A stretch of DNA of 64,000 nucleotides from Arion vulgaris (GCA_020796225.1 CM036771.1:31626703-31690702), one strand, 5' to 3'. Positions 44,150 to 54,312 are shown, counted from the stretch's first letter. The notes: a model not told the origin generated them from the letters alone. Program-made: numbers and translations.

Positions 44150-44370
44150 AGAATGTTGCAAGCCTTTGCCTTGCGTCATGGTTTCAAGTCCTGGTTTGGA
44201 ATAAAGGTCGTGGTTTCAAATCCTGACCGTTCTGTTCACGGGTGCATTTTGCCCATAGACTCTAGAATTGTTGCCGGAGCTACGGAGTTCGTGCTTTGTG
44301 CAATACTCTCGGCTGGTGGCGTGGCGAGATATATGAGGTTAAAACCGGCATAATGAAGTAAATCCTTCAC
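44150..44370 (+). mobile_element. SINE-B, near full length
   Basis: CTTTGCCTTGCGTCATGGTT, GGTTTCAAATCCTGACCG (mutated B box), TTGCCGGAGCTACGGAGTTC and TGCAATACTCTCGGCTGGTG. It sits at the end of a LINE tail, after TATTGCAATAGAATG, a word seen also just before that tail (43940). Confidence 0.75.
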
Positions 44371-44489
44371 CTTCAGACTAACACACAAGCACACATTGCA
44401 AACACACACACAAAAACACAAAGTGCAATGATCTAAAGTCTCTAAACCAAGTTGCCTAAATCGTGTATGCAAAAAGACAATCGTTTCTG

Positions 44490-45000
44490 ATGCAACGTTT
44501 CAGAAAATGAGAGGCATTATATGCAACAAGTCATTGTCAATTGAGATCAGAATGAGAGTTATTCAGTGGTACATAGAACCTAGTCAATCCTGACATACTG
44601 ATGCGAGTCACGGACATTGAACAAACAGATCGAAAAATCTGAGGGCCATAGAGATGTGATTTTACAGAAGAATGATGAGAATCCCATGGACTGCTAAAAT
44701 GACTAATGTGGAGTTGTTGAATGAGGTCAATACAAAGAGAAAGCTTATCATCTATATAAGAAAGAGACAGTCATCATTTTTCGGGCATGTGATGAGGAGG
44801 GAAGGTTTAGAACACATTGTGACAACCGGTACAATCAAGGGTAGACGAGACAGGGAAGACAGAGAGAGAAAATGTTGGATAGCCTGACTTCATGGCACAA
44901 AAGAGCGTCAACATCTGAGTTGATAGCAAACATCAGAGACAGATATTTGTAGATCTATGATCGCCTACGCCAGCCGACACGGCACCAGATGATGATGAAT
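44490..45000 (+). pseudogene. LINE reverse-transcriptase tail with (GAT)n end
   Basis: Longest copy of this tail. Broken frames give RVIQWYIEP-like and CESRTLNKQIEKSE-like words, then the open part 44672-44887: MMRIPWTAKMTNVELLNEVN and RQSSFFGHVMRREGLEHIVT, GRRDREDRERKCW. The FGHVMRR(E)GLEH word matches a recurring metazoan LINE reverse-transcriptase end. It ends CACCAGATGATGATGAA. Copies: 22490 (-), 43930 (+), 60696 (+). Confidence 0.8.
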
Positions 45001-45109
45001 ATGCAATCACTCTCCCACGTTTCACATACCAAAATTGCACAAAGTAAGAGGACTGTACTAATACACAACCGATTAGTAAAGAAAGTCATATTTTTTAGCC
45101 ACAACTTAG

Positions 45110-45290
45110 CAATAAACGTTTAAAATAGCTCTCTTTGTAAGCAGTTTAACACCCTGTTACCACAGCCGCATCTATTTAAAATAGCTCTCTTTGTAAGCAG
45201 TTTAACACCCTGTTCCCTACAGCCGCATCTATTTAAAATAGCTCTCTTTGTAAGCAGTTTAACAACCTGTTACAGCAGCGCTATTTAAAG
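45110..45290. repeat. three-copy 57-bp tandem repeat
   Basis: ATTTAAAATAGCTCTCTTTG and AAGCAGTTTAACACCCTGTT occur three times; the last copy is degraded. Confidence 0.85.
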
Positions 45291-45462
45291 TCTAATCAGT
45301 TCAACAGAAGATAGTACTGTTTGTGAGAAAAGAAAATAATTCGAATGTTCACATAACCATTCAACTAATTGTCTTCACCATTGAGCATAAAACAAACACA
45401 AAATTATAAATTTGTAATGTTACTTTCTTAGAGTTTTTAGATAAATTAAGTGTTGTAATGTG

Positions 45463-45690
45463 GACGTCTGTTGTTTAGCGGTAGATAGCTAGATCACGAC
45501 CCAAGAGTACCTGGTTTAAACACCGCTGAGGGGAGTTTGGAAGAAAACTTGTTCTGTGGATTTTTACGAACGGTAAAAATAGACCTCAACGTTGAGAAAA
45601 CAATGGCGAACGACTAAACGTATAAGTGGTTCCTAGAAATTAACTCGTTTACTGTAGATGATGGCGACGTACTGACAAGGACATGTCAAG
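45463..45690 (+). mobile_element. Meta-like SINE, full length
   Basis: GGACGTCTGTTGTTTAGCGG head, CCTGGTTTAAACACCGCTG (mutated B box), ACAATGGCGAACGACTAAAC and GTATAAGTGGTTCCTAGAAA, then TCGTTTACTGTAGATGATGG. Ends at GGACATGTCAAG, directly before the 41-bp array. Confidence 0.75.
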
Positions 45691-46412
45691 ATTTTCGTTT
45701 CAATAGATGTCATGGGAAGAAGCAGACTAGTAGACTGGTTACAATAGATGTCATGGGAAGAAGCAGGCTAGTAGACTGGTTACAATAGATGTCATGGGAA
45801 GAAGCAGACTACGTAACTGGTTCAAAATTTAACCGACTAGTGATGGGAAGTACGACAGACTAGTCAAAACTGTTCAATAGATGTCATGGGAAGAAGCAGG
45901 CTAGTAGACTGGTTACAATAGATGTCATGGGAAGAAGCAGGCTAGTAGACTGGTTACAATAGATGTCATGGGAAGAAGCAGACTAGTAGACTGGTTACAA
46001 TAGATGTCATGGGAAGAAGCAGGCTAGTAGACTGGTTACAATAGATGTCATGGGAAGAAGCAGGCTAGTAGACTGGTTACAATAGATGTCATGGGAAGAA
46101 GCAGACTAGTAGACTGGTTACAATAGATGTCATGGGAAGAAGCGGGCTAGTAGACTGGTTACAATAGATGTTATGGGAAAAAGCAGGCTAGTAGACTGGT
46201 TACAATAGATGTCATGGGAAGAAGCAGACTAGTAGACTGGTTACAATAGATGTCATGGGAAGAAGCAGGCTAGTAGACTGGTTACAATAGATGTCATGGG
46301 AAGAAGCAGACTAGTAGACTGGTTACAATAGATGTCATGGGAAGAAGCAGACTAGTAGACTGGTTACAATAGATGTCATGGGAAGAAGCAGGCTAGTAGA
46401 CTGGTTACAAAA
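45690..46412. repeat. 41-bp array at a SINE 3' end
   Basis: About 17 copies of GGTTACAATAGATGTCATGG plus GAAGAAGCAGGCTAGTAGACT, with GGCT/GACT variants. One scrambled stretch at 45810-45870. It begins within about 15 bp of the Meta-like SINE end. Confidence 0.92.
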
Positions 46413-46734
46413 GATGTATCTGAACTCTGGGTTCGCCCATATGTGTTTCTTTCATTTCAGCAAGTCGTACGTCTCAGCAGCAGCAGTGTTTTCATGGGGG
46501 TTTTGGTGTCCATTAAAAAAATCTAGGCACCCACTACTTTAGCTGGTACACCACCGTATATACAATTTATATTTAAACTGAGAAAGGTATTTGTGTTAAT
46601 AATTATTTTGTTAACAATCTAGTTACATTGTTACAGTGTGTTCACTGTTTAGTAAGCGCTGGGCGATCTTAGACAAAGATATGTATATATAGTATTACGT
46701 CAGCAAGACAACAAATACACAGAATATATTGAAA
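46413..46734. other. unassigned sequence
   Basis: No gene or known repeat recognised. Confidence 0.5.
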
Positions 46735-46995
46735 GACAGCAAATGCAGTGATTTGCACATTTCATGCGAATGGAATACAACCTACCACAAATGATAGAAT
46801 ACAATAAAAGAGATCAGGTACTAGAGCCAAGGGAAGACCATGAAAAAGATGGGTATACAATATCAAGACCACACTAAATAAACACGGATATAACGCAAAA
46901 ATAGCGACTCATCTGGCTCTGGAACGCAAATAAAAGCTCCTATGCTTAACGACGAGAGTGGACAACCAATTACATCATCCACCTGGAATCAGATA
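46735..46995 (+). pseudogene. LINE reverse-transcriptase tail
   Basis: Reads FAHFMRMEYNLPQMIEYNKR then GTRAKGRP-like and IQDHTK-like words after a frameshift, and ATHLALERK-like. Matches 55275-55545 closely and 1-95 at its end. The RNase H-type LINE fragment follows directly. Confidence 0.75.
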
Positions 46996-47500
46996 AATGA
47001 CAATTTTTGTCCCTGGGCCCCAAGTTGTCAGTGGTTATGAACGAGCTGATAGATTGGCTGGCATAGCAACAATATCAGAGGGAGCTGCCATGGACCGAAA
47101 TGACATTCCCAACACATTGAGAAAGTCTTTCCGAACAAAGGAGTTTCAGGGTTGTGAATATCACTCACTGACTAGATTGAGAGTGATGAGTGTCAATATT
47201 GGTTACGCCCGAAAAGAACGACATACCAAATAAGCAAAGAGATTGATAAATCAACATATTTTTTCCGATCCAGAAGCACTTGAGCTTTCAGCTCTTCGGC
47301 TCGGTGTCATGAACATCGTGACCATTCGGTTCGGTGCCACGAACACCGTAAATCTGGAGAAACTGTGGCTTTTCTGCCAGCCCGCGGAATTGAACCCGCA
47401 CTCGCAGAGGGCTATCAATCAACATTAAACTGGCAAGTTGAGCCGATGGACGTTGTTGGATATGTTGAGGTGGAGACTGGAGCGCCTATAGAAAGTTGAT
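46996..47500 (+). pseudogene. RNase H C-terminal part of a LINE, split by SINE-D
   Basis: FVPGPQVVSGYERADRLAGI at about 46998-47070 is the end of an RNase H domain (the usual form is VPGHxGVxGNERADRLAG). LTRLRVMSVNIGYARKERHT follows at about 47160-47228, then RLINQH. SINE-D interrupts it, and the tail resumes at 47417 with INQH, LSRWTLLDMLR-like words. It is the reference for the fragments at 2110, 11785, 21865 and 56935. The open part 46997-47233 has 78 residues. No reverse transcriptase is present. Confidence 0.8.
47258..47416 (-). mobile_element. SINE-D inserted in the RNase H fragment
   Basis: 159 bp. AATCAACAT flanks it exactly (47249-47257 and 47417-47425). Minus strand: GAGTGCGGGTTCAATTCCGC (B box) and the GAACCGAATGGTCACG and GAGCCGAAGAGCTGAAAGCT blocks, with an A-rich 3' end (TTTTTT at 47260 on the + strand). 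A second copy is at 58129-58352. Confidence 0.85.
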
Positions 47501-47774
47501 GTTGATGGATGAAATTATAGGGAGAGACAGAGATGGTGGTATGAAGGATAGGGAGAGGCCGAAATAGATAGATGGAAAACATTTGAGATATGAAGAGCGA
47601 GGAAATAATTGAGCGGGACGGCCCACTTCATATTTGCATTCACTCTCATATCTGGTCTCTCTCTCTCTTTATATTTTCATATATGAGTGACAATACATTT
47701 GTCTGGAAGAATGAAACAGAGGGATAAGAGAGAGAGTGCGTGTTTAGGACGGATCGTTAGCCACTCTTCATTTG
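47501..47774. other. unassigned sequence
   Basis: No gene. It runs into the GA-rich tract. Confidence 0.5.
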
Positions 47775-47934
47775 CCTGGGAGAATGAAAAAGAAGGAATG
47801 AAAGAGGGATAGAAGAGAGAGAGAAAGAAGAACAGAGGACGAGAAAGAGAGAACAAGAGAGTGAAAGAGGGAGAGAGAAAGAGAGAGAAAAAAAGTGAGA
47901 GAGAAAGAGAGAGAAAAAGAGTGAGAGAGAGAAA

Positions 47935-47966
<32 letters not shown>

Positions 47967-48205
47967 AAAAAGAGTGAAAGAGAAAGAGAGAGAGAAAGAG
48001 AGAAAAAGAGAGAGAGAAATGAGAGAGAGAAAAAGAGAGTGAAAGAGAGAGAGTGAGTGACTGTGTATGCGTACATATGTTTTGGGATCGGGAGGGATGT
48101 GGGTTCCGTTACTGAAAACTCCATCTGGAAGAATGAAAAATAGAAGGAATGAAAGAGGGATAAAATTGAGTGAGAGAGAGTGTGTGTGTGTGTGTGTGTG
48201 TGTGT
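47775..48205. repeat. (GA)n-rich tract with (GT)n
   Basis: GAGAGAAAGAGAG variants across about 47810-48060, and a GT run at 48177-48204. Two similar words, GAATGAAAAAGAAGGAATGA (47782) and GAATGAAAAATAGAAGGAAT (48131), suggest a diverged duplication around the tract. Minus-strand S/L-rich frames are artefacts. Confidence 0.92.
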
Positions 48206-48677
48206 TAATAGAACGGATCGTTAGAGAAGACACTCCATCTTTGCGTTGAAGATCGATCTGTCTTACAAGTATGGAAGTTGCAGTGACACATACAGTATAT
48301 CATATCATATTCTCAACCCCCCACCCTACATCCCCCTCCTCACATTGAATAGTAACAGAAATCACAAACATGGAATGAGCATGAATAACGCTCATTGTTA
48401 GCTTGTATGTATGTATGTAAGATAGGGGCAAATGATGTAACTAAACAAAAATGAAGGTATGTAATTTGAACCCAAAATATCGTAAAGTCACATCATCTTT
48501 AATCAACTACTACCTTCTTCTTCTTCTTCATCTTTTTCTTCAATGTTGCCTTCCCCAAGGCACATGATGATTGAAGATTCTAATGCACCGGCAGTTATTT
48601 ACATGATATATCGATCCTCTGGAGCAAGGTATTTGATACAAGTGAGGTGGTACGGTGGGTACGGTTGGCGCTCTGTG
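48206..48677. other. unassigned sequence
   Basis: A short TTCTTCTTCTTCATC run at 48511-48530 may be the end of an S1/S2 remnant, but no body was found. No gene. Confidence 0.4.
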
Positions 48678-48685
48678 GGACAAAT

Positions 48686-49051
48686 CACAGCCAACTCTAG
48701 ATAACTAGGCCAGACAATTGACCGGGGATTCCCTGACCTAGATCAGAAAAGGGGCTGGAAATTACAGATGTTTGATAGACCACAGCACGATTTTTTGTTG
48801 TTGCAATTTTACTCAATTCTGAGAGTCTAATGTTATTTATTGGTGAAAAATATTCATAATATTGATAATCCTTATTGTTAAACTTAACTTGTTGCATAAT
48901 ATGACTTCGAGTTAGCATTTTGTGTTGATTTTAAAATGAATTCGTTTATATACACCAATACTGGAATGCGAGGTCACGTGGTGTAGTTGTGGTCTGATTT
49001 TCCATAATTCTTACCTAGGTCCGAAGGCCCAAACGTTTATATTTGGCTCTG
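48686..49051. mobile_element. MITE-1 with exact target duplication
   Basis: Starts CACAGCCAACTCTAGATA and ends TTTATATTTGGCTCTG. GACAAAT flanks it exactly (48679-48685 and 49052-49058); it extends to GGACAAAT if the terminal G is counted as target. The interior is collinear with 24662-25020. No protein coded. Confidence 0.85.
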
Positions 49052-49174
49052 GACAAATTGTCTGGTACACCGCGTCTCACACTTTTGATTTGTGAGCGGT
49101 GAATCCTTCTTGAGGTGATGCAATTTCTGAGGGGGTGATGCTGAGCATGCCCATAACCGTATTATATCTGGTCT

Positions 49175-49183
<9 letters not shown>

Positions 49184-49207
<24 letters not shown>

Positions 49208-50012
49208 ATATTGATATCAAACATCATGCAGTTTCTACAATATGTGCTCGTGTGGATGATAGGAAGAACGAAGGAAGGAGCTGTTGAGGATGACGTATTT
49301 TATCAGTTGTATCTGTATGTATGTGGGTGTATGTATGATGTGAGTGCACGGTGTGACGTAGTACGGGGTGTATGAATATGAGTGAGTGCGTGCATGATTG
49401 GCACGTATGTGTGTGTATGGATGTGGAGGACTGCAGTGACGTGCGTATGAGTGTGTATTAATGTGAGTGGTGATCGTGCACGTATGTGGTGTATGAAGTG
49501 AGTGTGGTGTGTGCGATACCGTGCACGTATGTGTGTGTATGAATATGAGTGAGTGCGTGCATGATTGCGCACGTATGTGTGTGTATGAATGTGAGTGCAC
49601 GCGTGCGTGACCGTGCACGTATGTGTGTGTATGAATGTGAGTGCGTGATCGTGCACGTATGTGTGTGTATGAATGTGAGTGTGCGTCTGCGAGACCGTGC
49701 ACGTATGTGTGTGTGTATGAATGTGAGTGAGTGCGTGCATGCGTGATCGTGCACGTATGTGTGTGTATGAACGTGAGTGCACGCGTGCGTGACCGTGCAC
49801 GTATGTGTGTGTATGAATGTGAGTGCGTGCGTGTGTAACCGTGCACGTATGTGTATGTATGAATGTGAGTGCACGCGTGCGTGACCGTGCACGTATGTGT
49901 GTGTATGAATGTGAGTGAGTGCGTGCGTGCGTGACCGTGCACGTATGTGTGTGTGTATGAATTTGAGTACATGCGTGCGTGCGTGAGCGTGCACGTATGT
50001 GTGTGTGTTATC
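49184..50012. repeat. GT-rich array with a unit of about 40-48 bp
   Basis: After a GT run at 49184-49208, about 14 copies of CGTGCACGTATGTGTGTGTA plus TGAATGTGAGTG and a variable GCGTG part (49350-50008). Units vary in the GCGTG count. Strong purine-pyrimidine alternation. Minus-strand H/T-rich frames up to 261 residues are artefacts. Confidence 0.9.
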
Positions 50013-50109
50013 TTACACATAAATGATATTCGTACAGGTAATCACAGTGACGGACAGATACCGATACACAAACACAAACATACATACAAACGTACACATA
50101 CATCAGATA

Positions 50110-50515
50110 GTAAGAGTTGATAACGGACAGACTAAATGCATATAAACATGCATGGACAAGTTAAACCTACAGGGCAGACTAAATGCATATAAACATGCAT
50201 GGACAAGTTAAACCTACAGGGCAGACTAAATGCATATAAACATGCATGGACAAGTTAAACCTACAGGACAGACTAAATGTCATACAAACATGCATGGACA
50301 AGTTAAACTTACAGGGCAGACTAAATGCATATAAACATGCATGGACAAGTTAAACCTACAGGACAGACTAAATGTCATACAAACATGCATGCAATGGACA
50401 AGTTAAAACTCTGACAGGACAGACTAAATGTCATATAAACATGCATGGACAAGTTAAACCTACAGGACAGACTAAATGCATATAAACATGCATGGACAAG
50501 TTAAACCTACAGGAC
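50110..50515. repeat. 47-bp array
   Basis: About eight copies of GCAGACTAAATGCATATAAA plus CATGCATGGACAAGTTAAACCTACAGG. Contains the palindrome-like ATGCATATAAACATGCAT. Confidence 0.92.
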
Positions 50516-50529
50516 AGAGCCGGTTCTAG

Positions 50530-50645
50530 AAATGTGGACGACAGGAGGAGGGGAGAGGTAGTGTTTGGCTGGACAGGAGGAGGAGGGAGGTAGTGTTTGG
50601 CTGGACAGGAGGAGGAGGGAGGTAGTGTTTGGCTGGACAGGAGGC
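50530..50645. repeat. 32-bp three-copy repeat
   Basis: GGCTGGACAGGAGGAGGAGG plus GAGGTAGTGTTT, three copies. It begins where the 47-bp array ends. Confidence 0.88.
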
Positions 50646-50824
50646 GAGCAAGCGCAAGTGGGACCATCTCAGCTCTGGTTAGCAAATATAGCTGAGAGCT
50701 TTAGTATTCATGCTATTTCCAGCACCATCACTGTCTACGATCGACAACCGTTGACAAGTAGAAACTCTTTCATTGGAATCTCCGCACTGGTTGGTAACCT
50801 TTCATTTTATTACTAGGGGCATAA

Positions 50825-51465
50825 AGATGTGATGTAGAAGACGATAATGAAGATGATGATGATAATAATAACTGATTTACATAAAAATTTCATGTAGAAG
50901 ATGATGAAGATGAAATGAGATGATGATGATGATAACTGATTTACATAAAGATTTGATGTAGAAGATGATGTTGATGATGACGATGGTGATGATGTCTGAT
51001 GTCCATAACGCTTGTGTGTTGTCAGGGTCCTCAATGGGAGCAAAGAATAGTAACACTGTCACCTACCAGAGATGTCGTATGAGACGAGTGAGGAAGGGGA
51101 CTAGGGAAGCTACACTAGTAAATAAAACGCGTCGGAGAAATCGGATGTGCTGGGCTACTTGTAGGCGCATAGCTGGCACAACGTACAACCGTTCTTAGGC
51201 TCGGATCACATACAAATCACAACGAGTGGTTAACAAGTGGTTGATATGGAGCGTTCGAAGAAGAAAAATAAGATGTCCATAAAGGTTTGATGTAGAAGAT
51301 GCTGATGATGATAGATGATGATGATAATGATAGATGATGATGATGATGATAATGAGATGATGATGATAATGATGATGATAATGATGATGATGATAATGAT
51401 GATGATGATGATGATAATGATGATGATGATGATAGATGATGATAATGATGATGAATGATTTCATA
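50825..51465. repeat. (GAT)n-rich tract with a ~70-bp repeat, split by S1
   Basis: ACTGATTTACATAAA and GATTTGATGTAGAAGATGAT recur three to four times at 50840-51000 and resume at 51272-51310 after S1, followed by long GATGATGATAAT sequence to about 51460. Confidence 0.85.
51009..51271 (+). mobile_element. S1 repeat with exact target duplication
   Basis: 263 bp from CGCTTGTGTGTTGTCAGGGT to GAAGAAGAAAAATAA. GATGTCCATAA occurs exactly at 50998-51008 and 51272-51282. This copy sets both ends of S1 and shows that it moves as a discrete unit. Confidence 0.92.
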
Positions 51466-51709
51466 AAAAGATTTGCAAGGCTAATGGATGGAAACAAATA
51501 CAGGAGAAAGCGAGGACCGTGTACGTCGTTTTAATACATGTTAAGTGTACACACATCATCATCATCGGATGCAGTGGCACTGGCGTAAGCTAAAGAACTT
51601 GTATAGTATTCCAAGTGAACAAGTTTCCAGCCATCGTAAAATGATATACCCCTAATGATAAACTCAATGCAATCAACAAGGAGACATGTTCTCTTATAAT
51701 AATAATAAT

Positions 51710-51905
51710 AATATTCCTCTCGTACCGTTATACATTACATAGGGCCTGCAAGTAATTTCTCCATACAGTTCTATCCTGGGCAACTCGCTCAATCTCCGCC
51801 ATGGAACTGAGACCGATATTTCCTGCCTCTCTCAGCAAAGTTCGTTTCAGGGTCTCCTTAGGTCGACCTCTCTTTCTTGAATCCTTTATGTCCTCGTATA
51901 AACTC
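51710..51905 (-). pseudogene. LINE reverse-transcriptase tail
   Basis: The minus strand reads SLYEDIKDSRKRGRPKETLK, RTLLREAGNIGLSSMAEIER and VAQDRTVWRNYLQALC: basic motif, linker and RxxWRxxL end of a LINE reverse transcriptase. A (TAA)n-type run at 51698-51712 (ATAATAATAATA) would be the 3' tail. It is absent from copy B of the local duplication. Confidence 0.8.
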
Positions 51906-51941
51906 ACCAAAAAAGGAGTGATCTAAGACGTCCGGGCGCTA

Positions 51942-52032
51942 GGGATGACTGATCGGGTGGTGACGGTCGGGTGGTGACGGTCGGGTGGTGACGGTCCGGT
52001 CGGGTAGTGACGGTCGGGTGGTGACGGTCGGC
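51942..52032. repeat. 14-bp GC-rich array
   Basis: About six copies of GGGTGGTGACGGTC. Copy B has a single diverged unit (AGGAGGTGGACGGCCGG), so the array grew in copy A only. Confidence 0.88.
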
Positions 52033-52046
52033 TCAATAATGACGTC

Positions 52047-52345
52047 TTCTTCTTCGACGAACGCTCCATAACGACCCCTTTTTAACCCACTCTTTGTGAT
52101 TTATATGTGATCTGGGCCTAAGAGCAATGTAGGTTGTGCCAGTTATGTGCCTACAAGTATACCAGCACATCCGATTTCAGCAACGCTATTTATTTACTAG
52201 ATTAGCTTCCTTTGGCCCTCTACCTCAATCGCCTCTCACGACATGCCTTGTAAGACGCAGTGTTACTATTCTTTGTTCCCCTTGAGGGCCCCTGCAACAC
52301 ACGGGCTTGAAGGTATCCGAGTATCCTTCAACTGCAACGCCAGCG
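52047..52345 (-). mobile_element. S1 repeat with shared 5' extension
   Basis: A full S1 copy (GAAGAAGA end at 52047). Beyond CCCGTGTG it continues with GAAGGTATCCGAGTATCCTT and CAACTGCAACGCCAGCGC (52308-52350), which also lies next to the S1 copy at 54543-54720. The extension may be the true 5' part of a longer S1 parent. Confidence 0.8.
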
Positions 52346-52364
52346 CCCAAATCACTTGACTACG

Positions 52365-52795
52365 CTAAAGTACTTGTATAGTGTTCCAAGTAAAAGTAAA
52401 AAAAACTTGTTCAAACTATCGTTAAATGATATATTCCTTAATGACAAACTCAATGTGATCAACAAGTAGACCTGCCCTCTCATAACCTTTTAGTTGCTAA
52501 GGACGTGTATAGACGTTTCCCCATTCACTGCTAAAGACGCATTAACACGTCATTTATTATCTCTCCTCTGTGAGGTAAAGACGTGTTAACACGTTATACA
52601 TTTCTACTGTCACTGCTATAGGCTTCCATTCACGTTTGTGACCTAGAAGCAAAGAGTAGCTATTTTTAAATCCGTCTTAGGAAAGTATGTATCAACGAAA
52701 GGGATAAACTCATCAAATAAGGGTTGATCGAAGACGGTCGGTCGCTTGGGATGAGTGGTCAGGAGGTGGACGGCCGGCTCGATAACGATGAATCA
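52365..52795. repeat. local segmental duplication, copy B
   Basis: Partner of 51580-52045. It carries the piggyBac-like MITE at the place where copy A carries a LINE tail. Confidence 0.8.
52486..52703. mobile_element. piggyBac-like MITE, copy 2
   Basis: 218 bp, collinear with 7445-7665 (GCTAAAGACGCATTAACACG, AAAGACGTGTTAACACGTTA and TACATTTCTACTGTCACTG shared). ATAA flanks both ends. In copy A of the duplication the sequence around this point is CTCTTATAA...TATAAACTC, so the element is an insertion into copy B. It contains the 14-bp palindrome ACGTGTTAACACGT. Confidence 0.7.
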
Positions 52796-53051
52796 AGTCA
52801 AAAGTCTACAAGGAATCGTATGTACACTTATCGATTACAAGACACTACCAGCTTTAACAGATAGCAGCACAGGGAGATAGTAATCAGTAGAAAATGTATC
52901 TTTAGCGACTTCCAATCAGGATACAACTAATATCAGACCTAATCTGATTATATGACCAGAAAAAAGATGGGTACATCGTAAGGCATTCGCAATGAGAACG
53001 GATATTCATTACCGCGGTGTTCCACTGAAATTGTGAAAGGGGAAAAAATAT

Positions 53052-53082
<31 letters not shown>

Positions 53083-53583
53083 GCGCGCTAGCACAGAGAG
53101 AGAAATTGATCATTTATCCCAGTTGGGTACTTCCTATTTACAGACTGCTATTCTGTGGTCTAAATCGGATGTAATGAAAGTAATGACTTTTTCGGAGAAA
53201 GGGTGCGGGGTTGGGAGGAAAAGGAGAAAGGAAATATGCTCTTCAGAAAAACTTAGCATTCAATACCGGAACCAGGCTTAAGGTGGACGTGAGTGGAGTG
53301 TAAATATGCTAGTCTCTATTGGTGAAAAGTTATAAAACCCAAAACAAGACAAAAAGTCATCAGGACTCCAACAGCAGAAAAACACACTATTCAACGACAC
53401 GGTCCGCACCAGGACGGGTCCTAGGTCACATGATCACCCCAAGAAAAAAAGCCCATTACTCCCTGATATAATCAAAAAGATACCTGTCTTAGGTTGAAAG
53501 GACGTGCCTCAGCCAGATAGAGGGTTAATCCACTACTTAACAAAAAACAAACAATGAAAAGTTGTATGGTAAAAAGTTGAATA
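52796..53583. other. unassigned sequence with (CA)n
   Basis: A CA run lies at 53053-53082. An 82-residue frame at 53033-53281 begins in it and has no motif. No gene. Confidence 0.5.
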
Positions 53584-53845
53584 CAGTAAAACCTCGATTA
53601 ACCGTCACTGTCCGGACCAGGGCTGTGGCGGATAACCGAATAGACGGATAACAGAAAACTATTAATACATGTCAGTGACGTGATTTCATTGGGGGCTTCA
53701 GGCGAAATGAAAATAAAATCCTTTAAAAGTGAATAATACATACATATATTTGGTATTTAATTTGACAAAACGAGATCAATATCAACTTCAACATAAGAGT
53801 AATAATATACAGAAATGTATTGTAATATTATAAACTTACGTTACT

Positions 53846-54118
53846 TTACAAATAATCTGTCATCTGTGTCTGTGAGGCTCGAGCTTTCTGTGCGGCGATG
53901 TTCTGTATCTTACACAGAAGTAGGATCTGTGTTGCATTTGTCTCCTCTTGCATTTCAAACCAGTCGATGCACTTTGATAACATTGTTTTTGCATACGAGT
54001 GGCTAACTGTGGTTTTTTTAAAGTTATAAACTGATCCTTCATCGTCATCAATTTCTTCTTCAACACTAGTCCCAATAGTAGTACCACGTACAAGATGGAG
54101 CGACGACATCAAGAACAT
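53846..54118 (-). pseudogene. Tigger-like transposase C-terminus
   Basis: The 90-residue minus-strand frame ends MLSKCIDWFEMQEETNATQI, LLLCKIQNIAAQKA. This is the C-terminal end of Tigger/Jerky-type pogo transposases, where the family has CIEWFExQxETDPxxLLLLRxIRDLAAKKR. DNA-binding CENPB-type helices and the DDE domain are missing. The acidic EEEIDDDEGS before it also fits the family. Function is lost. Confidence 0.85.
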
Positions 54119-54149
54119 TAAAGGTTACATTGAAGAAGGTTACATCAAG

Positions 54150-54312
54150 AACATCCTTACGTCAAGAACATACTTACATCAAGAACATCCTTACGTCAAG
54201 AAATCCTTATATCAAGAACATCCTTACATCAAGAACATCCTTACATCAAGAACATCCTTACATCAAGAACATCCTTACATCAAGAACATCCTTACATCAA
54301 GAACATCCTTAA
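54150..54312. repeat. 17-bp array inside the Tigger element
   Basis: About ten copies of ACATCCTTACATCAAGA. The unit starts from CATCAAGAACATTAAAGG at 54108, the sequence just upstream of the transposase remnant's first Met. Units near the edge (GGTTACATTGAAGAAGG, TTACGTCAAGA) are more diverged. Confidence 0.88.

Larger units (their letters stand above)
51580..52045. repeat. local segmental duplication, copy A
   Basis: CTTGTATAGTATTCCAAGTG, AATGATATACCCCTAATGAT and AAACTCAATGCAATCAACAA recur in order at 52365-52475. The segment resumes after the LINE at 51905 with GGAGTGATCTAAGACG and CTAGGGATGACTGATC, matched at 52720-52760. Copies A and B are about 0.78 kb apart. Confidence 0.8.

Noticed and set aside
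47757..48233. Ser/Leu-rich minus-strand frame of 158 residues
   Set aside because: Translation of a GA microsatellite.
49235..50020. 261-residue His/Thr-rich minus-strand frame
   Set aside because: GT-rich array artefact; neighbouring frames overlap and are equally long.
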